Shown: in pieces, positions 10,548 through 19,033 of the stretch | Layout of the letters: each line of letters opens with the position of its first letter | Numbering within the stretch: the stretch's first letter is position 1 | DNA from: MPNO01 sp965205995 | Lineage (GTDB): Bacteria; Pseudomonadota; Alphaproteobacteria; MPNO01 | Assembly: GCA_965205995.1 (NCBI GenBank) | Contig: OZ242200.1 | Coordinates: 496,001 to 560,000 of the forward strand | Direction of reading: 5' to 3' | DNA: 64,000 nt | Notes under the pieces: model-generated | What the model saw: the letters and a program-made list of their open reading frames with translations, nothing else | The model's database searches: none | Told to the model about the DNA's origin: nothing | Made by a program: the position numbers and the translations under genes

Positions 10548-12517
10548 CGGGTCGTCTCGCCCATGATGTTTTCGAGCATCCCTTCGGTTTCCCTTTCCAG
10601 GGCCCGAATTTCGGCCCGTATCTCCTCCAATCTCCGGACTGGCTGCGGCCTGTAGAAATAGCGGTTGAAATCGATCCGGTAGCCGATCTTCGCGCTATCG
10701 GGCAGGTGCCACGCATCGGACGCGTAAGGCAGGACCTCGCGCTCCAGGAAGGCTTCGATCCCGCCCTCCTCGTGGAGCGGGACCCGTTCGGTGTCGCGCA
10801 GCTCTGGGTCCGGTTCGTACTCGACCACGGCTCTTCTGCCGTCGACGGTGGCCGCGATCAGACCGCGCAGCGGATCGGCCCCGGTGCCCTGCTTGTGGAT
10901 CTTCCTGATGACCGGCGGCGCGGATTCCCGTCGCTTGCCGAATTCCTTCAGGGTCCTGATTTCGTCGGCCGGGTAGACCCGGTTCGGGTCGACGCCCTCG
11001 ATACGGAGCGGCCGCTCGACCGTCACCTTCCAGTAACCGAACGCCGCGTTGTCGAGAATCCTGCTGTGCTCGGTCTCGTCGAAGGCAAGGAACGTGTTGC
11101 AGATGTGCGCGATATCCTCGTCGCCCAACTCCCTGGTCTTCTTGCCCAGGTTCTTGCGCAGCGTCCGGAACCAGCCGGTGGCGTCGATGAGCTGCACCTT
11201 GCCCCGGCGGTGCTCCGGCTTGTGGTTGGTGAGAACCCAAACATAGATGGCGATGCCGGTATTGTATAATATGTTATTCGGCAGGGCGACGATGGCCTCG
11301 AGCCAGTCGTTCTCGATAATCCAGCGGCGGATGTTGCTCTCGCCCTGGCCGGCGTCACCGGTGAACAGCGAACCGCCGTTGTGGATTTGGGCGATGCGGC
11401 TGCCCAGGCGCGTGTCGCGCTTCATCTTCGAAAGCGTGTTGACGAGGAACATCATCTGGCTGTCGCTGGCGCGGGTGACCAGGGAATATTGGCGATCGCC
11501 CGCGTGCTGGACGGTGAAACGGGGGTCGCGGATCTCCTTCTTGCCGCCCAGGCGTTCGAGGTCCGCCTTCCAACCCTGGCCATAAGGCGGGTTGGAGAGC
11601 ATGAAGTCGAACTGGTGCGCCGGGAAAGCGTCGTCGGACAGGGTGGAATGAGCCGCTCCGCCGACGATGCTGCAGGCGTCGCCGCCCGCTCCGTTGAGCA
11701 GCATGTTGGCCCGGCAAATGGCGGCTGTGTCGGCGTTGATGTCCTGGCCGTAGAGATGCGTCGAGACCTTTTTACCCTGCTTCGCCGCGAACTCCCGCAA
11801 TGTCTCGTTGGCGACGTTCAGCATGCCGCCGACGCCGCAGGCCCCGTCATACAGGGAATAAGAGCCCGGCTGGATGTCCCTGGCGACCGGCAGGAAGACC
11901 AGCTTTGCCATGAGCCTGACCGCGTCGCGGGGGGTCCAGTGCTCGCCGGCCTCCTCGCCGGTTTCCTCGTTGCAGCGGCGCGCCAATTCCTCGAAGACCG
12001 AGCGCATGCCGTGGTCGTCGAGACCCGGTTGCATGATGGTGCCGTCGGCATGCCGCACCGGATCCGGACCCAGATGGATGCCGGCCGAGGTGAATTTCCG
12101 TATCAGCGTGCCCAGGACGCCCGCCTCGATCAGGTGCTGGACGCGGTCGCGGAATCCGAACTGGTCCAGGATCGCGCGTATGTTGGACGAAAATCCGTCG
12201 AGATAGGCGTTCAAATCAGCCGCGAGGCGTTCCGGCCTGGCGCGGGTTCCGAGATCGGTGAGGGTCAGTTGGGATGTGTTGTAGTAGGGCTTTCCCGCGA
12301 CCAGCCGCAGGGCCTTGTCGCGTTCGGCCTCGCTCTCTCCCGCCAGCGCTGCGTCCCTGTCGCGTACCGCCCGCCGCGTGGGCTGGAGCGCGGCATCGAG
12401 CCGGCAGATGAAGGCCATCGGCAGGATGATTTCGCGATACCCGCCGGGACCGTCGGGATCGCGCAGCACCTCCTTGGCGATTCTCCAGATATAGTTGCTG
12501 ATACGCGGAACGTTCAC
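10544..12517 (-). CDS. hsdM: Type I restriction-modification methyltransferase subunit HsdM
   Basis: A 657-residue N6-adenine DNA methyltransferase subunit. The N-terminal helical domain is followed by the S-adenosylmethionine motif DGACGVGGM and the catalytic NPPYGQGW motif, as expected for gamma-class N6-adenine enzymes. The GTG at 12515-12517 is the likely start: a GGAG site lies correctly upstream, and the NVPRISNYIW sequence after it matches the family N-terminus, whereas the longer frame would run into the tRNA. It is coupled to hsdS by an ATGA overlap. The gene begins about 145 bases downstream of tRNA-Asn, a common integration position for mobile DNA. Confidence 0.94.
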   Translation of the reverse strand: MNVPRISNYIWRIAKEVLRDPDGPGGYREIILPMAFICRLDAALQPTRRAVRDRDAALAGESEAERDKALRLVAGKPYYNTSQLTLTDLGTRARPERLAADLNAYLDGFSSNIRAILDQFGFRDRVQHLIEAGVLGTLIRKFTSAGIHLGPDPVRHADGTIMQPGLDDHGMRSVFEELARRCNEETGEEAGEHWTPRDAVRLMAKLVFLPVARDIQPGSYSLYDGACGVGGMLNVANETLREFAAKQGKKVSTHLYGQDINADTAAICRANMLLNGAGGDACSIVGGAAHSTLSDDAFPAHQFDFMLSNPPYGQGWKADLERLGGKKEIRDPRFTVQHAGDRQYSLVTRASDSQMMFLVNTLSKMKRDTRLGSRIAQIHNGGSLFTGDAGQGESNIRRWIIENDWLEAIVALPNNILYNTGIAIYVWVLTNHKPEHRRGKVQLIDATGWFRTLRKNLGKKTRELGDEDIAHICNTFLAFDETEHSRILDNAAFGYWKVTVERPLRIEGVDPNRVYPADEIRTLKEFGKRRESAPPVIRKIHKQGTGADPLRGLIAATVDGRRAVVEYEPDPELRDTERVPLHEEGGIEAFLEREVLPYASDAWHLPDSAKIGYRIDFNRYFYRPQPVRRLEEIRAEIRALERETEGMLENIMGETTR

Positions 12518-12661
12518 GCGGCATCTCCTTCCGTGGCACCGCAAAGATGCCGGCCAAATCCTGTAACGGATAAAAAAATCGGGAGGAGACGAGACCCCGA
12601 CGGGGTTTCCGTCCGGGGTCTCGGTCAATCGCGGGATCGCCGCGGACGGCGATCTGAAAAC

Positions 12662-12737
12662 TGGCTCCCCGGGCCGGACTCGAACCAGCGACATGGTGGT
12701 TAACAGCCACCCGCTCTACCAACTGAGCTACCGGGGA
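12662..12737 (-). tRNA. tRNA-Asn (GTT)
   Basis: A 76-base tRNA with encoded CCA. The acceptor stem pairs TCCCCGG with CCGGGGA, the D-arm contains the AGCTCAGTTGGTAGAGC block, and the T-loop is the standard GGTTCGAGTCC. The anticodon is GTT (complement of 12702-12704), reading Asn codons. Its 3' end faces the hsdM-hsdS pair. Confidence 0.97.
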
Positions 12738-12763
12738 ACGGCACAGGTTCGGCTCAGCCCCGC

Positions 12764-12792
12764 TATATATCAATCGAGCATCGGGTTGTCAG
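12764..12792 (-). promoter_or_regulatory. Candidate promoter of tRNA-Asn
   Basis: On the reverse strand a CTGACA (12787-12792) and a TATATA (12764-12769) are separated by 17 bases, about 25 bases upstream of the mature tRNA 5' end. The pair fits a sigma-70 type promoter and overlaps the 3' end of the PrpF-like gene. Assignment is by spacing and consensus only. Confidence 0.5.
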
Positions 12793-14059
12793 CCTCGGGG
12801 TCGTGGCGCGCAGCGCATTTCCCGCCCTCCCGGTAGTGCGCGACAAGCTCGGGCGAGGCGTGATAGATCGGTGTGTGGCCCCGGATCAGGATCTGGGCGC
12901 TGCGCGTATAGGCGGCGCTCTCGATGCTCACATCCTCGCCGTTTCGCGCGCCGTGAATGACCGCCCCGAGCACGCCGGCCGGGTTGCCGATCCCGACCTC
13001 GCGATCCTCGGGTTCCGGGCCGAGTTCCTGCAGCCCGGCGGCCACGTCATGGGCGATCGTGCCCGGTATCAGCGCGGCCGCGGCAAGACAGGCTCCCCCT
13101 GTCACCGCCATCGTCCGGTGGCAGGTCTGCGGCGTGAAATAGCGCGCGCGGATATGCGCGCCGTCGGCGGATTCGGCGGCGCTCGGCGCGGCGATCAGGC
13201 AGATTTTCGGCACCGTTTCGCTGACCGCGAGTTCTTCGGCCGTCATCTTGCGGCCATCCCGCTCCAGCCCCATGGCGAGGCCGGCCGCGACCCAGAGCGG
13301 CTGCATCCGCTCCCGAAGCGAGGCGTCCCGTTCAAGGACTTCGGGCGCTTCGTCGGCGCGGCGGCCGAGTTCTTCGGCGCGCACGATCACCATCGGCATC
13401 GCGAAGTCGAGGCAGGACACTTCCACCCCGTCGATGGTCTCGCGCCGCGCGCCGGTGGGGAACAGCCTGCCGGTCTTCGAGCCGACCGGGTCGACCAGGG
13501 AGAGCGCCACCCCCGGCCAGCGGCCCATGACACCCGGCATATCCGTGTCCGGGACCGGCGGTGAGCCCGGCTCGGGCATGTCGATCGCGGCGTCGACCCC
13601 GATCCCGGTATTGGTGTTGAAGATCCGGATCCTGTTGCGCCCCGGTCGGGGCGCGGCGAGGCCGGTCTCGAAGGCGACCAGCGGCAGGACGGCCGACATG
13701 TTGCCGCAGTTGACGCTCCAGTCGATCGCCGCCTTGTCGGCCGCGAGCTGGGCGAGGGTGCTCTCCAGCTCGAACCCGTCCCGGTTCGAGGCCTCGAGAA
13801 TGAAAACCTTGTTGCTGGTCGTGATGCCGCGGCCGAGCCCGGTGATCTGGCGGTTGCCCGACACCTCGCCGGAGAGCGGAACCCCCATGACGTTGCGGAT
13901 GACCTCTTCGCGCAGCGCGACCGAGGGCGGCAGGTGCCCGGCCAGCAGGACAATGCCCGTGGAGGTGCCGCCGCGCGCGTGATAGACGGGTATTTCGAGC
14001 ATTCCGCCGAAAAAGCGCGGAGCAAGCCCTTCGATCGTATGTCCTGTCCGCGGGATCAT
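12770..14059 (-). CDS. PrpF/4-oxalomesaconate tautomerase family isomerase
   Basis: A 429-residue isomerase of the PrpF family, which shifts double bonds in methylaconitate or oxalomesaconate-type tricarboxylates. The N-terminal ARGGTSTG segment and the VNCGNMSAV segment, which carries the catalytic Cys region, are characteristic. The ATG at 14059 has a GAGG site seven bases upstream; the ATG at 14002 is closer to the homologues' start and is an alternative. No prpBCD or gallate/protocatechuate 4,5-cleavage genes are adjacent, so the substrate cannot be chosen from context. It is divergent from the TctC-like gene. Confidence 0.85.
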   Translation of the reverse strand: MIPRTGHTIEGLAPRFFGGMLEIPVYHARGGTSTGIVLLAGHLPPSVALREEVIRNVMGVPLSGEVSGNRQITGLGRGITTSNKVFILEASNRDGFELESTLAQLAADKAAIDWSVNCGNMSAVLPLVAFETGLAAPRPGRNRIRIFNTNTGIGVDAAIDMPEPGSPPVPDTDMPGVMGRWPGVALSLVDPVGSKTGRLFPTGARRETIDGVEVSCLDFAMPMVIVRAEELGRRADEAPEVLERDASLRERMQPLWVAAGLAMGLERDGRKMTAEELAVSETVPKICLIAAPSAAESADGAHIRARYFTPQTCHRTMAVTGGACLAAAALIPGTIAHDVAAGLQELGPEPEDREVGIGNPAGVLGAVIHGARNGEDVSIESAAYTRSAQILIRGHTPIYHASPELVAHYREGGKCAARHDPEADNPMLD

Positions 14060-14243
14060 CGTCGCTGCCTCGGCCGTTCGGCTGGATGCAAGCGCATTCT
14101 ATTCCAAGGCGCCGGGGTGGCGAAACGCGACGAGTTGCCTCACCCCCCGGAAGCGGCATCCCCAGCCGCGAAGCCGCCTTTCGCCCGGAATACGCCGTCC
14201 ATGTTATGCTGCTTCAAACCGAGCCATAAGGAGGAGGCCGTCG

Positions 14244-15275
14244 ATGACCTCGATCGCGAAATTTGCCGTCGGAACGGCTTTGGCGGCCGCGTTTTGCGTG
14301 ACCGGATTGGCGGCGCCCGCGGCCGTCGCGGCGGACGGATACTACGAGGGCAAGACGGTGCGGATCGTCGTCGGGTTCGGGGCCGGCGGCGGCTATGACA
14401 CCTATGCCCGGATGCTGGCGCCGCATTACGAACGGTTTCTGGGCGCGACCGTGGTGGTCGAGAACCACCCGGGCGCCGGCGGGATGGTGGCGCTCAACAA
14501 GCTGAACGTCGCGCCGCCGGACGGCCTGTCGATGGCCATCGTCAACGGCACCGGGGCCAGCCTTCAGCAACTGCTCGGGCTGAAAGGCGCGCGTTTCGAT
14601 CTGACCGGGTTCAAGGCGATCGGCACCGCCGACTATTCGGTATGGCAGTTCCTGGTCTCGCCGGGTTCGCCCTACAAGACCCTCCAGGATGTGATGAAAT
14701 CCGGAAAAATCGTCCATTGGGGCGGAGCCGGGAAGATCTCCGGGATGTCGGACGGCGCCGCGATGACCTGCCACGTGCTCCGGCTGAACTGCAAGCTGGT
14801 TACCGGCTACAAGGGCAGCCGCGCGGCCGCGCTCGCCGTCGCCAATGGGGAGATGGACGCGATGTATGTGTCCGAAACCTCGGCCTTCAAATATGTGAAG
14901 GGCAAGAACGCCAGGGCGATCGCGACGATGAACCGCAAGCGCTCGATCCTGTTTCCGGATTTGCCGACGGTGTTCGAACAGCTGCCCGGTCTGACCGAGA
15001 AACAGCAATGGTGGATCGATTACAGGGCAACCGTCGAGAGCCTCGGCCGGATTTTCATGCTGCCGCCGAGCACGCCCGACAACCTGACGAAAATCATGCG
15101 CGACGCCACCCACCGGATACTCAGCGACCCCAAGGTCGTCGCCGAGGGCGACAAGCGGAAGCGCTACATCAAATATGTCGATGCGGCGCAGACCGAAAAG
15201 AATATCGCGACCGTTCTGAAGTCGCTGACACCCGAGCAGACCGCCGAAATCAGACAGGTCGTGCTGGGCAAGTAA
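14244..15275 (+). CDS. Tripartite tricarboxylate transporter-type binding protein
   Basis: A 343-residue exported solute-binding protein. A signal peptide is clear: positively charged start, hydrophobic core, and an AVAA cleavage region near residues 28-31. The mature part begins with YYEGKTVRIVVGFGAGGGYD and the ENHPGAGGM segment typical of the TctC/Bug family, which bind small carboxylates in the periplasm. No tctA or tctB membrane genes are near, so it is an orphan binding protein, common in this family. A start-proximal AAGGAGG lies upstream. A cupin gene follows about 100 bases later. Confidence 0.87.
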   Translation: MTSIAKFAVGTALAAAFCVTGLAAPAAVAADGYYEGKTVRIVVGFGAGGGYDTYARMLAPHYERFLGATVVVENHPGAGGMVALNKLNVAPPDGLSMAIVNGTGASLQQLLGLKGARFDLTGFKAIGTADYSVWQFLVSPGSPYKTLQDVMKSGKIVHWGGAGKISGMSDGAAMTCHVLRLNCKLVTGYKGSRAAALAVANGEMDAMYVSETSAFKYVKGKNARAIATMNRKRSILFPDLPTVFEQLPGLTEKQQWWIDYRATVESLGRIFMLPPSTPDNLTKIMRDATHRILSDPKVVAEGDKRKRYIKYVDAAQTEKNIATVLKSLTPEQTAEIRQVVLGK

Positions 15276-15378
15276 ACCCGCCGGCGCCCGCCCCGCCGGG
15301 CAGAGCGCAGCGGCGCGTTCGTTGACATCGACTGCCGCCCGATCGAGGATTTCGGCAGAACTCTTGGGAGGAAAGGCC

Positions 15379-15807
15379 ATGCAGACACCCAACACCGAGG
15401 CGCATGCCGGTATCGACGAGCTCGCGTCGCGCTATGTCGACGTCGACTCTCTGGAATGGCAGCCATCGCCGTTCGAAGGCGTTTCGGCCAAGATCCTGCT
15501 GCTGGACGAGAACGGCGGGGTCCGCACCATGCTGGTGAAGATGGAGCCGGGCGCCACGATACCCGATCACGAGCATACCGGGCTCGAACAGAGCTATATC
15601 CTCGAAGGGACGCTGGAGGATCATGACGGCGTCTGCGGGCCCGGCCAGTATGTGTGGCGGCCGGTCGGCAACCGTCATGTCGCGACCTCGCCCAACGGCG
15701 CGTTGATGCTGGTGATGTTCGAGACGCCCAATATCTATTTCGACGGCCCGGCCAAGGGCGGGACGATGGAGGAATTCATGGCCGGGAAGGCGCCGGTCCA
15801 GGCCTGA
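15379..15807 (+). CDS. Cupin domain protein, ChrR-like
   Basis: A 142-residue single-domain cupin. The first cupin motif is visible as PDHEHTGLEQSYILEG (His, His, Glu ligands) and the second as RPVGNRHVATSP. The protein would bind one divalent metal and is of the size of small dioxygenases, isomerases or anti-sigma-type cupins. The ATG at 15379 is preceded by GGGAGG, which decides the start over an open upstream frame. It is the first of three close genes with DUF1330 and a metallo-hydrolase; whether it is an enzyme is not known. Confidence 0.8.
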   Translation: MQTPNTEAHAGIDELASRYVDVDSLEWQPSPFEGVSAKILLLDENGGVRTMLVKMEPGATIPDHEHTGLEQSYILEGTLEDHDGVCGPGQYVWRPVGNRHVATSPNGALMLVMFETPNIYFDGPAKGGTMEEFMAGKAPVQA

Positions 15808-15852
15808 GCCCCTGGCTCGTCAAGGTCCAGACCAGGACAGGAGAACGATTCG

Positions 15853-16137
15853 ATGGCGGCTTACCTGATCGCGGAGACCCGCGAAGTCAGAGATCCCGAT
15901 TTGCTGAAGCAATATGTCGAGCTCGCGGTCGCCGATTCAGAGGCCGCCGGCGGCAAGATCGTGGCGATGGGGCCGGGCGAGAAGCTGGAAGGGGACTGGG
16001 ACCCGCAGCGCCTCGTCGTGGTCGAGTTCGAATCCATGGCCGCGCTCAGGGCCTGGTACGACGGCCCGGCCTACCGGAAATTGATTCCGATGCGCCAGAA
16101 GGCCTGCGACAGCCGGCTGGTGATCGTCGGCGGATGA
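15853..16137 (+). CDS. DUF1330 family protein
   Basis: A 94-residue protein with the dimeric alpha-beta barrel pattern of DUF1330: an N-terminal strand with MAAYLIAETREV, a VVVEFESMAAL strand-helix, and the WYDGPAYRKL helix start. Members are small soluble proteins often found beside catabolic genes; no reaction is established. Its stop overlaps the start of the metallo-hydrolase (ATGA), so the two are translationally coupled. Confidence 0.85.
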   Translation: MAAYLIAETREVRDPDLLKQYVELAVADSEAAGGKIVAMGPGEKLEGDWDPQRLVVVEFESMAALRAWYDGPAYRKLIPMRQKACDSRLVIVGG

Positions 16138-17018
16138 CGCAGAGCTGGCCGGTCGGGCGGGTTCGCATCGACCGGGTGGTGGAGTTCGAGCAACCGCTGA
16201 TTCCGCCCGCCGTTCTGCTGCCGGAGGTCGACGATGCGGTTCTCTCGCGCCACCGCGGCTGGCTCGAACCCGACCTGCTCGACCCCGACAGCGGGTGCCT
16301 GGTCGTCTCGTTCCACAGCTTCGCGATCCGCACGCCGCGCAGCCTGATCCTCGTCGACACGTGCAGCGGCAACGACCGCGAAAGGCCGGGCAAGCCGCGC
16401 TATCACAGGAAGAGCTGGCCCTATCTGGAAAACCTCGCCACGGCGGGGGTTGCGCCGGAGGCGGTCGACTACGTGCTCTGCACCCACCTCCATGTCGACC
16501 ATGTGGGCTGGAACACCCGTCTCCTCGATGGTCGCTGGGTGCCGACCTTTCCCAACGCCCGCTATTTGTTCGACCGCCGGGAATGGGATTTCTGGCAGGC
16601 GGAATACGAGACCGAGCGCTTTACCGACGACCCGTTCTACGAGGACAGCATCCTGCCGGTGATCGCCGCCGGCCAGGTCGATTTCGTATCCGGCGATCAC
16701 GAGATCGACCCGTGGGTGCGGCTGGAGCCGTCGCCCGGCCACACCCCCGGCCATGTCTGCGTGCGGATCCGGGACGGCGCCGGCGAGGCGGTGATGACCG
16801 GCGACATGATGCATCACCCGCTGCAATGCGCCGAACCGGCGCTCAGCAGCTGCTTCTGCGTCGATCCCGAGCAGTCGCGCCGCACCCGCCGCGCCTTTCT
16901 GGAACGCCACGCCGACGGCGATGTTCTGGTGCTGCCGGCGCATTTCCCGGCCCCGACGGGCGGGCGGGTGCGCAGCGCGGGCGAGGGGTTCCGGTTTTCC
17001 TTCGACCCGCGCGGTTGA
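16134..17018 (+). CDS. MBL-fold metallo-hydrolase
   Basis: A 294-residue metallo-beta-lactamase-fold hydrolase. The Zn-binding signature THLHVDHVGW is at about residues 118-127, with later histidine in SPGHTPGHV and the aspartate in MTGDMMHH. This pattern is close to the quorum-quenching lactonase and lactone/ester hydrolase branch, but substrate cannot be deduced. It starts at the ATG overlapping the DUF1330 stop. With the cupin and DUF1330 it forms a compact three-gene unit that could process a ring-opened metabolite; this role is inference. Confidence 0.85.
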   Translation: MTQSWPVGRVRIDRVVEFEQPLIPPAVLLPEVDDAVLSRHRGWLEPDLLDPDSGCLVVSFHSFAIRTPRSLILVDTCSGNDRERPGKPRYHRKSWPYLENLATAGVAPEAVDYVLCTHLHVDHVGWNTRLLDGRWVPTFPNARYLFDRREWDFWQAEYETERFTDDPFYEDSILPVIAAGQVDFVSGDHEIDPWVRLEPSPGHTPGHVCVRIRDGAGEAVMTGDMMHHPLQCAEPALSSCFCVDPEQSRRTRRAFLERHADGDVLVLPAHFPAPTGGRVRSAGEGFRFSFDPRG

Positions 17019-17098
17019 GCGAGCTCCCGCGGCAAGTCGATGCGGAGGGCCACCGATTCGCCCTATAGTCGGCCGCGCTCGAGCCGGGGGAAATCGCG

Positions 17099-17287
17099 TT
17101 GGGCAAATCCGGAGGACATCGTCGGCTGCGCGGCGGGGTGGCGCTGGCGCTGGCCGCGATGCTCGCCGGATGCGGCGCGATGACCGATGTGGGCGCCGCC
17201 GTGGTCTCGGGCGCCGAGGCCGTCGGCACCCTGGTCAAGAAGGCGATGGACGGCGAGGGCGAGGACACGCCGGCCAAGCCCGAGTAG
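17099..17287 (+). CDS. Small lipoprotein, 62 residues
   Basis: A short protein with TTG start, a basic N-terminus, a hydrophobic helix and the lipobox LAGC (Cys about residue 25), so it should be lipid-modified and anchored in a membrane. The mature part is only about 38 residues (Gly/Ala/Val rich with an acidic tail). Size and lipobox recall entericidin-like lipoproteins, but no specific match is claimed. A G-rich stretch before the start may act as the ribosome-binding site. Confidence 0.6.
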   Translation: MGKSGGHRRLRGGVALALAAMLAGCGAMTDVGAAVVSGAEAVGTLVKKAMDGEGEDTPAKPE

Positions 17288-17371
17288 CACGCCCGGACCG
17301 CGCGCGGCCGGTTGCTTCCCCCGAAGCCCGGCCTATGCTCTCAGCCGTCGCCATTCTCCGGGAGGTTGGAC

Positions 17372-19024
17372 ATGTCCGATCGCGCTGCGCGACGCGACAC
17401 CCTGTACGACATCGGCCTCGACAGGACTCCGGCCAATTTCGCCCCGTTGACCCCGCTCAGCTTCCTCAAGCGCACCGCTTCCGTCTATCCCGACCGTCTT
17501 GCGGTGGTGCACGGGGAGCGGCGTTTTACCTGGCGGGAAACCGAGCGCCGCTGCCGCGCGCTCGCCTCCGCGCTGACCGGGCTGGGCATCGGCAAGGGCG
17601 ACACGGTCGCCGTCTTCGCGCCCAACGTGCCGGCGATCTTCGAGGCCCATTTCGGCGTGCCCATGACCGGCGCGGTCCTCAACACGATCAATATTCGCCT
17701 CGACGCCGAGACCGTCGCCTTCATTCTCGCCCATGGCGAGGCCAGGGTGCTGCTGACCGACCGCGAGTTCTCGCCGGTCATCGCCGATGCGCTGAACCGC
17801 CTCGAAAAGCGGCCCTATGTGGTCGACATCGACGATCCGGCGGCGATCGGCGGCGAATGCATCGGCGACACCGACTACGAGGGCTTTCTCGCCTCGGGCG
17901 ATCCGGACTTCGCCTGGCAGCCGCCGGGGGACGAATGGGATGCGATCTCGCTCAACTACACCTCGGGCACGACCGGCGATCCGAAGGGCGTCGTCTATCA
18001 CCACCGCGGCGCCTATCTCAACGCGCTCGGCAACCAGATCGCCCAGGCGATCCCGCCGCACCCGGTCTATCTCTGGACCCTGCCGATGTTCCACTGCAAC
18101 GGATGGTGTTTCCCGTGGACGGTCACCGCGCTCGCGGGCACCCATGTCTGCCTCCGGCGGGTCGAGGCGGAACCGGTCTACCGGGCGATCGCCGAGGACG
18201 GGGTCACCCATTTCTGCGGCGCGCCGATCGTCCTCAACATGCTGGCCAATGCGCCGGCGGCGGAGAAGCGGCCGCTGCCCCGCCGGGTGGAGGCGATGAC
18301 GGCGGGCGCGCCGCCGCCCGCCACGGTCATCGAGGCGATGGAATCGGCGGGCTTCCGGATCACCCATGTCTACGGGCTGACCGAGACCTACGGGCCGGAC
18401 GTGGTATGCGCCTGGCACACCGATTGGGATGCCCTGCCGGCGCGCGACCAGGCGGGACTCAAGGCGCGGCAGGGCGTCGCCTACCCGGTGCAGGAGGAGG
18501 TCATGGTGGCGGATGCCGGGACGCTTGAACCGGTGCCGAAGGACGGCGAGAGCATGGGAGAGGTGTTCCACCGGGGCAATATCGTCATGAAGGGCTATCT
18601 CAAGAACCCGCAGGCGACGGAAGCGGCGTTCGCCGGCGGCTGGTTCCATTCGGGCGATCTCGGGGTGTGGCACGAGGACGGCTATGTCGAGTTGAAGGAC
18701 CGGTCCAAGGACATCATCATCTCGGGCGGCGAGAACATTTCCAGCATCGAGGTCGAAAGCGTGCTCTACCGCCATCCCGCGGTTCTGGAGGCCGCGGTCA
18801 CCGCCCGCCCCGACGACAAATGGGGCGAGACGCCCTGCGCCTTCGTCACGCTGAAAGAGGGCGAGAGCGCGACCGAGGCGGAGATCGTCGCCTTCTGTCG
18901 GGACAACCTCGCGCATTTCAAGGCGCCGAAGACGGTGGTGTTCTGCGACCTGCCCAAGACCTCCACCGGGAAGGTGCAGAAATTCGTCCTCCGCGAACAC
19001 GCCCGCGCGCTGGGCGATGCATAG
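17372..19024 (+). CDS. Acyl-CoA synthetase, AMP-binding
   Basis: A 550-residue ANL-superfamily ligase that activates a carboxylic acid with ATP to acyl-AMP and then acyl-CoA. The P-loop-like motif YTSGTTGDPKG is near residue 205, the YGLTETYGP motif near 335, and the GENISS and C-terminal TGKVQK motif containing the catalytic lysine are present. The overall sequence resembles the methylmercaptopropionate/fatty-acyl CoA ligase group. The ATG at 17372 has GGAGG eight bases before it. It is followed after nine bases by a PaaK-like ligase, so the two probably form an operon. Confidence 0.9.
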   Translation: MSDRAARRDTLYDIGLDRTPANFAPLTPLSFLKRTASVYPDRLAVVHGERRFTWRETERRCRALASALTGLGIGKGDTVAVFAPNVPAIFEAHFGVPMTGAVLNTINIRLDAETVAFILAHGEARVLLTDREFSPVIADALNRLEKRPYVVDIDDPAAIGGECIGDTDYEGFLASGDPDFAWQPPGDEWDAISLNYTSGTTGDPKGVVYHHRGAYLNALGNQIAQAIPPHPVYLWTLPMFHCNGWCFPWTVTALAGTHVCLRRVEAEPVYRAIAEDGVTHFCGAPIVLNMLANAPAAEKRPLPRRVEAMTAGAPPPATVIEAMESAGFRITHVYGLTETYGPDVVCAWHTDWDALPARDQAGLKARQGVAYPVQEEVMVADAGTLEPVPKDGESMGEVFHRGNIVMKGYLKNPQATEAAFAGGWFHSGDLGVWHEDGYVELKDRSKDIIISGGENISSIEVESVLYRHPAVLEAAVTARPDDKWGETPCAFVTLKEGESATEAEIVAFCRDNLAHFKAPKTVVFCDLPKTSTGKVQKFVLREHARALGDA

Positions 19025-19033
19025 GAGAGAGCG

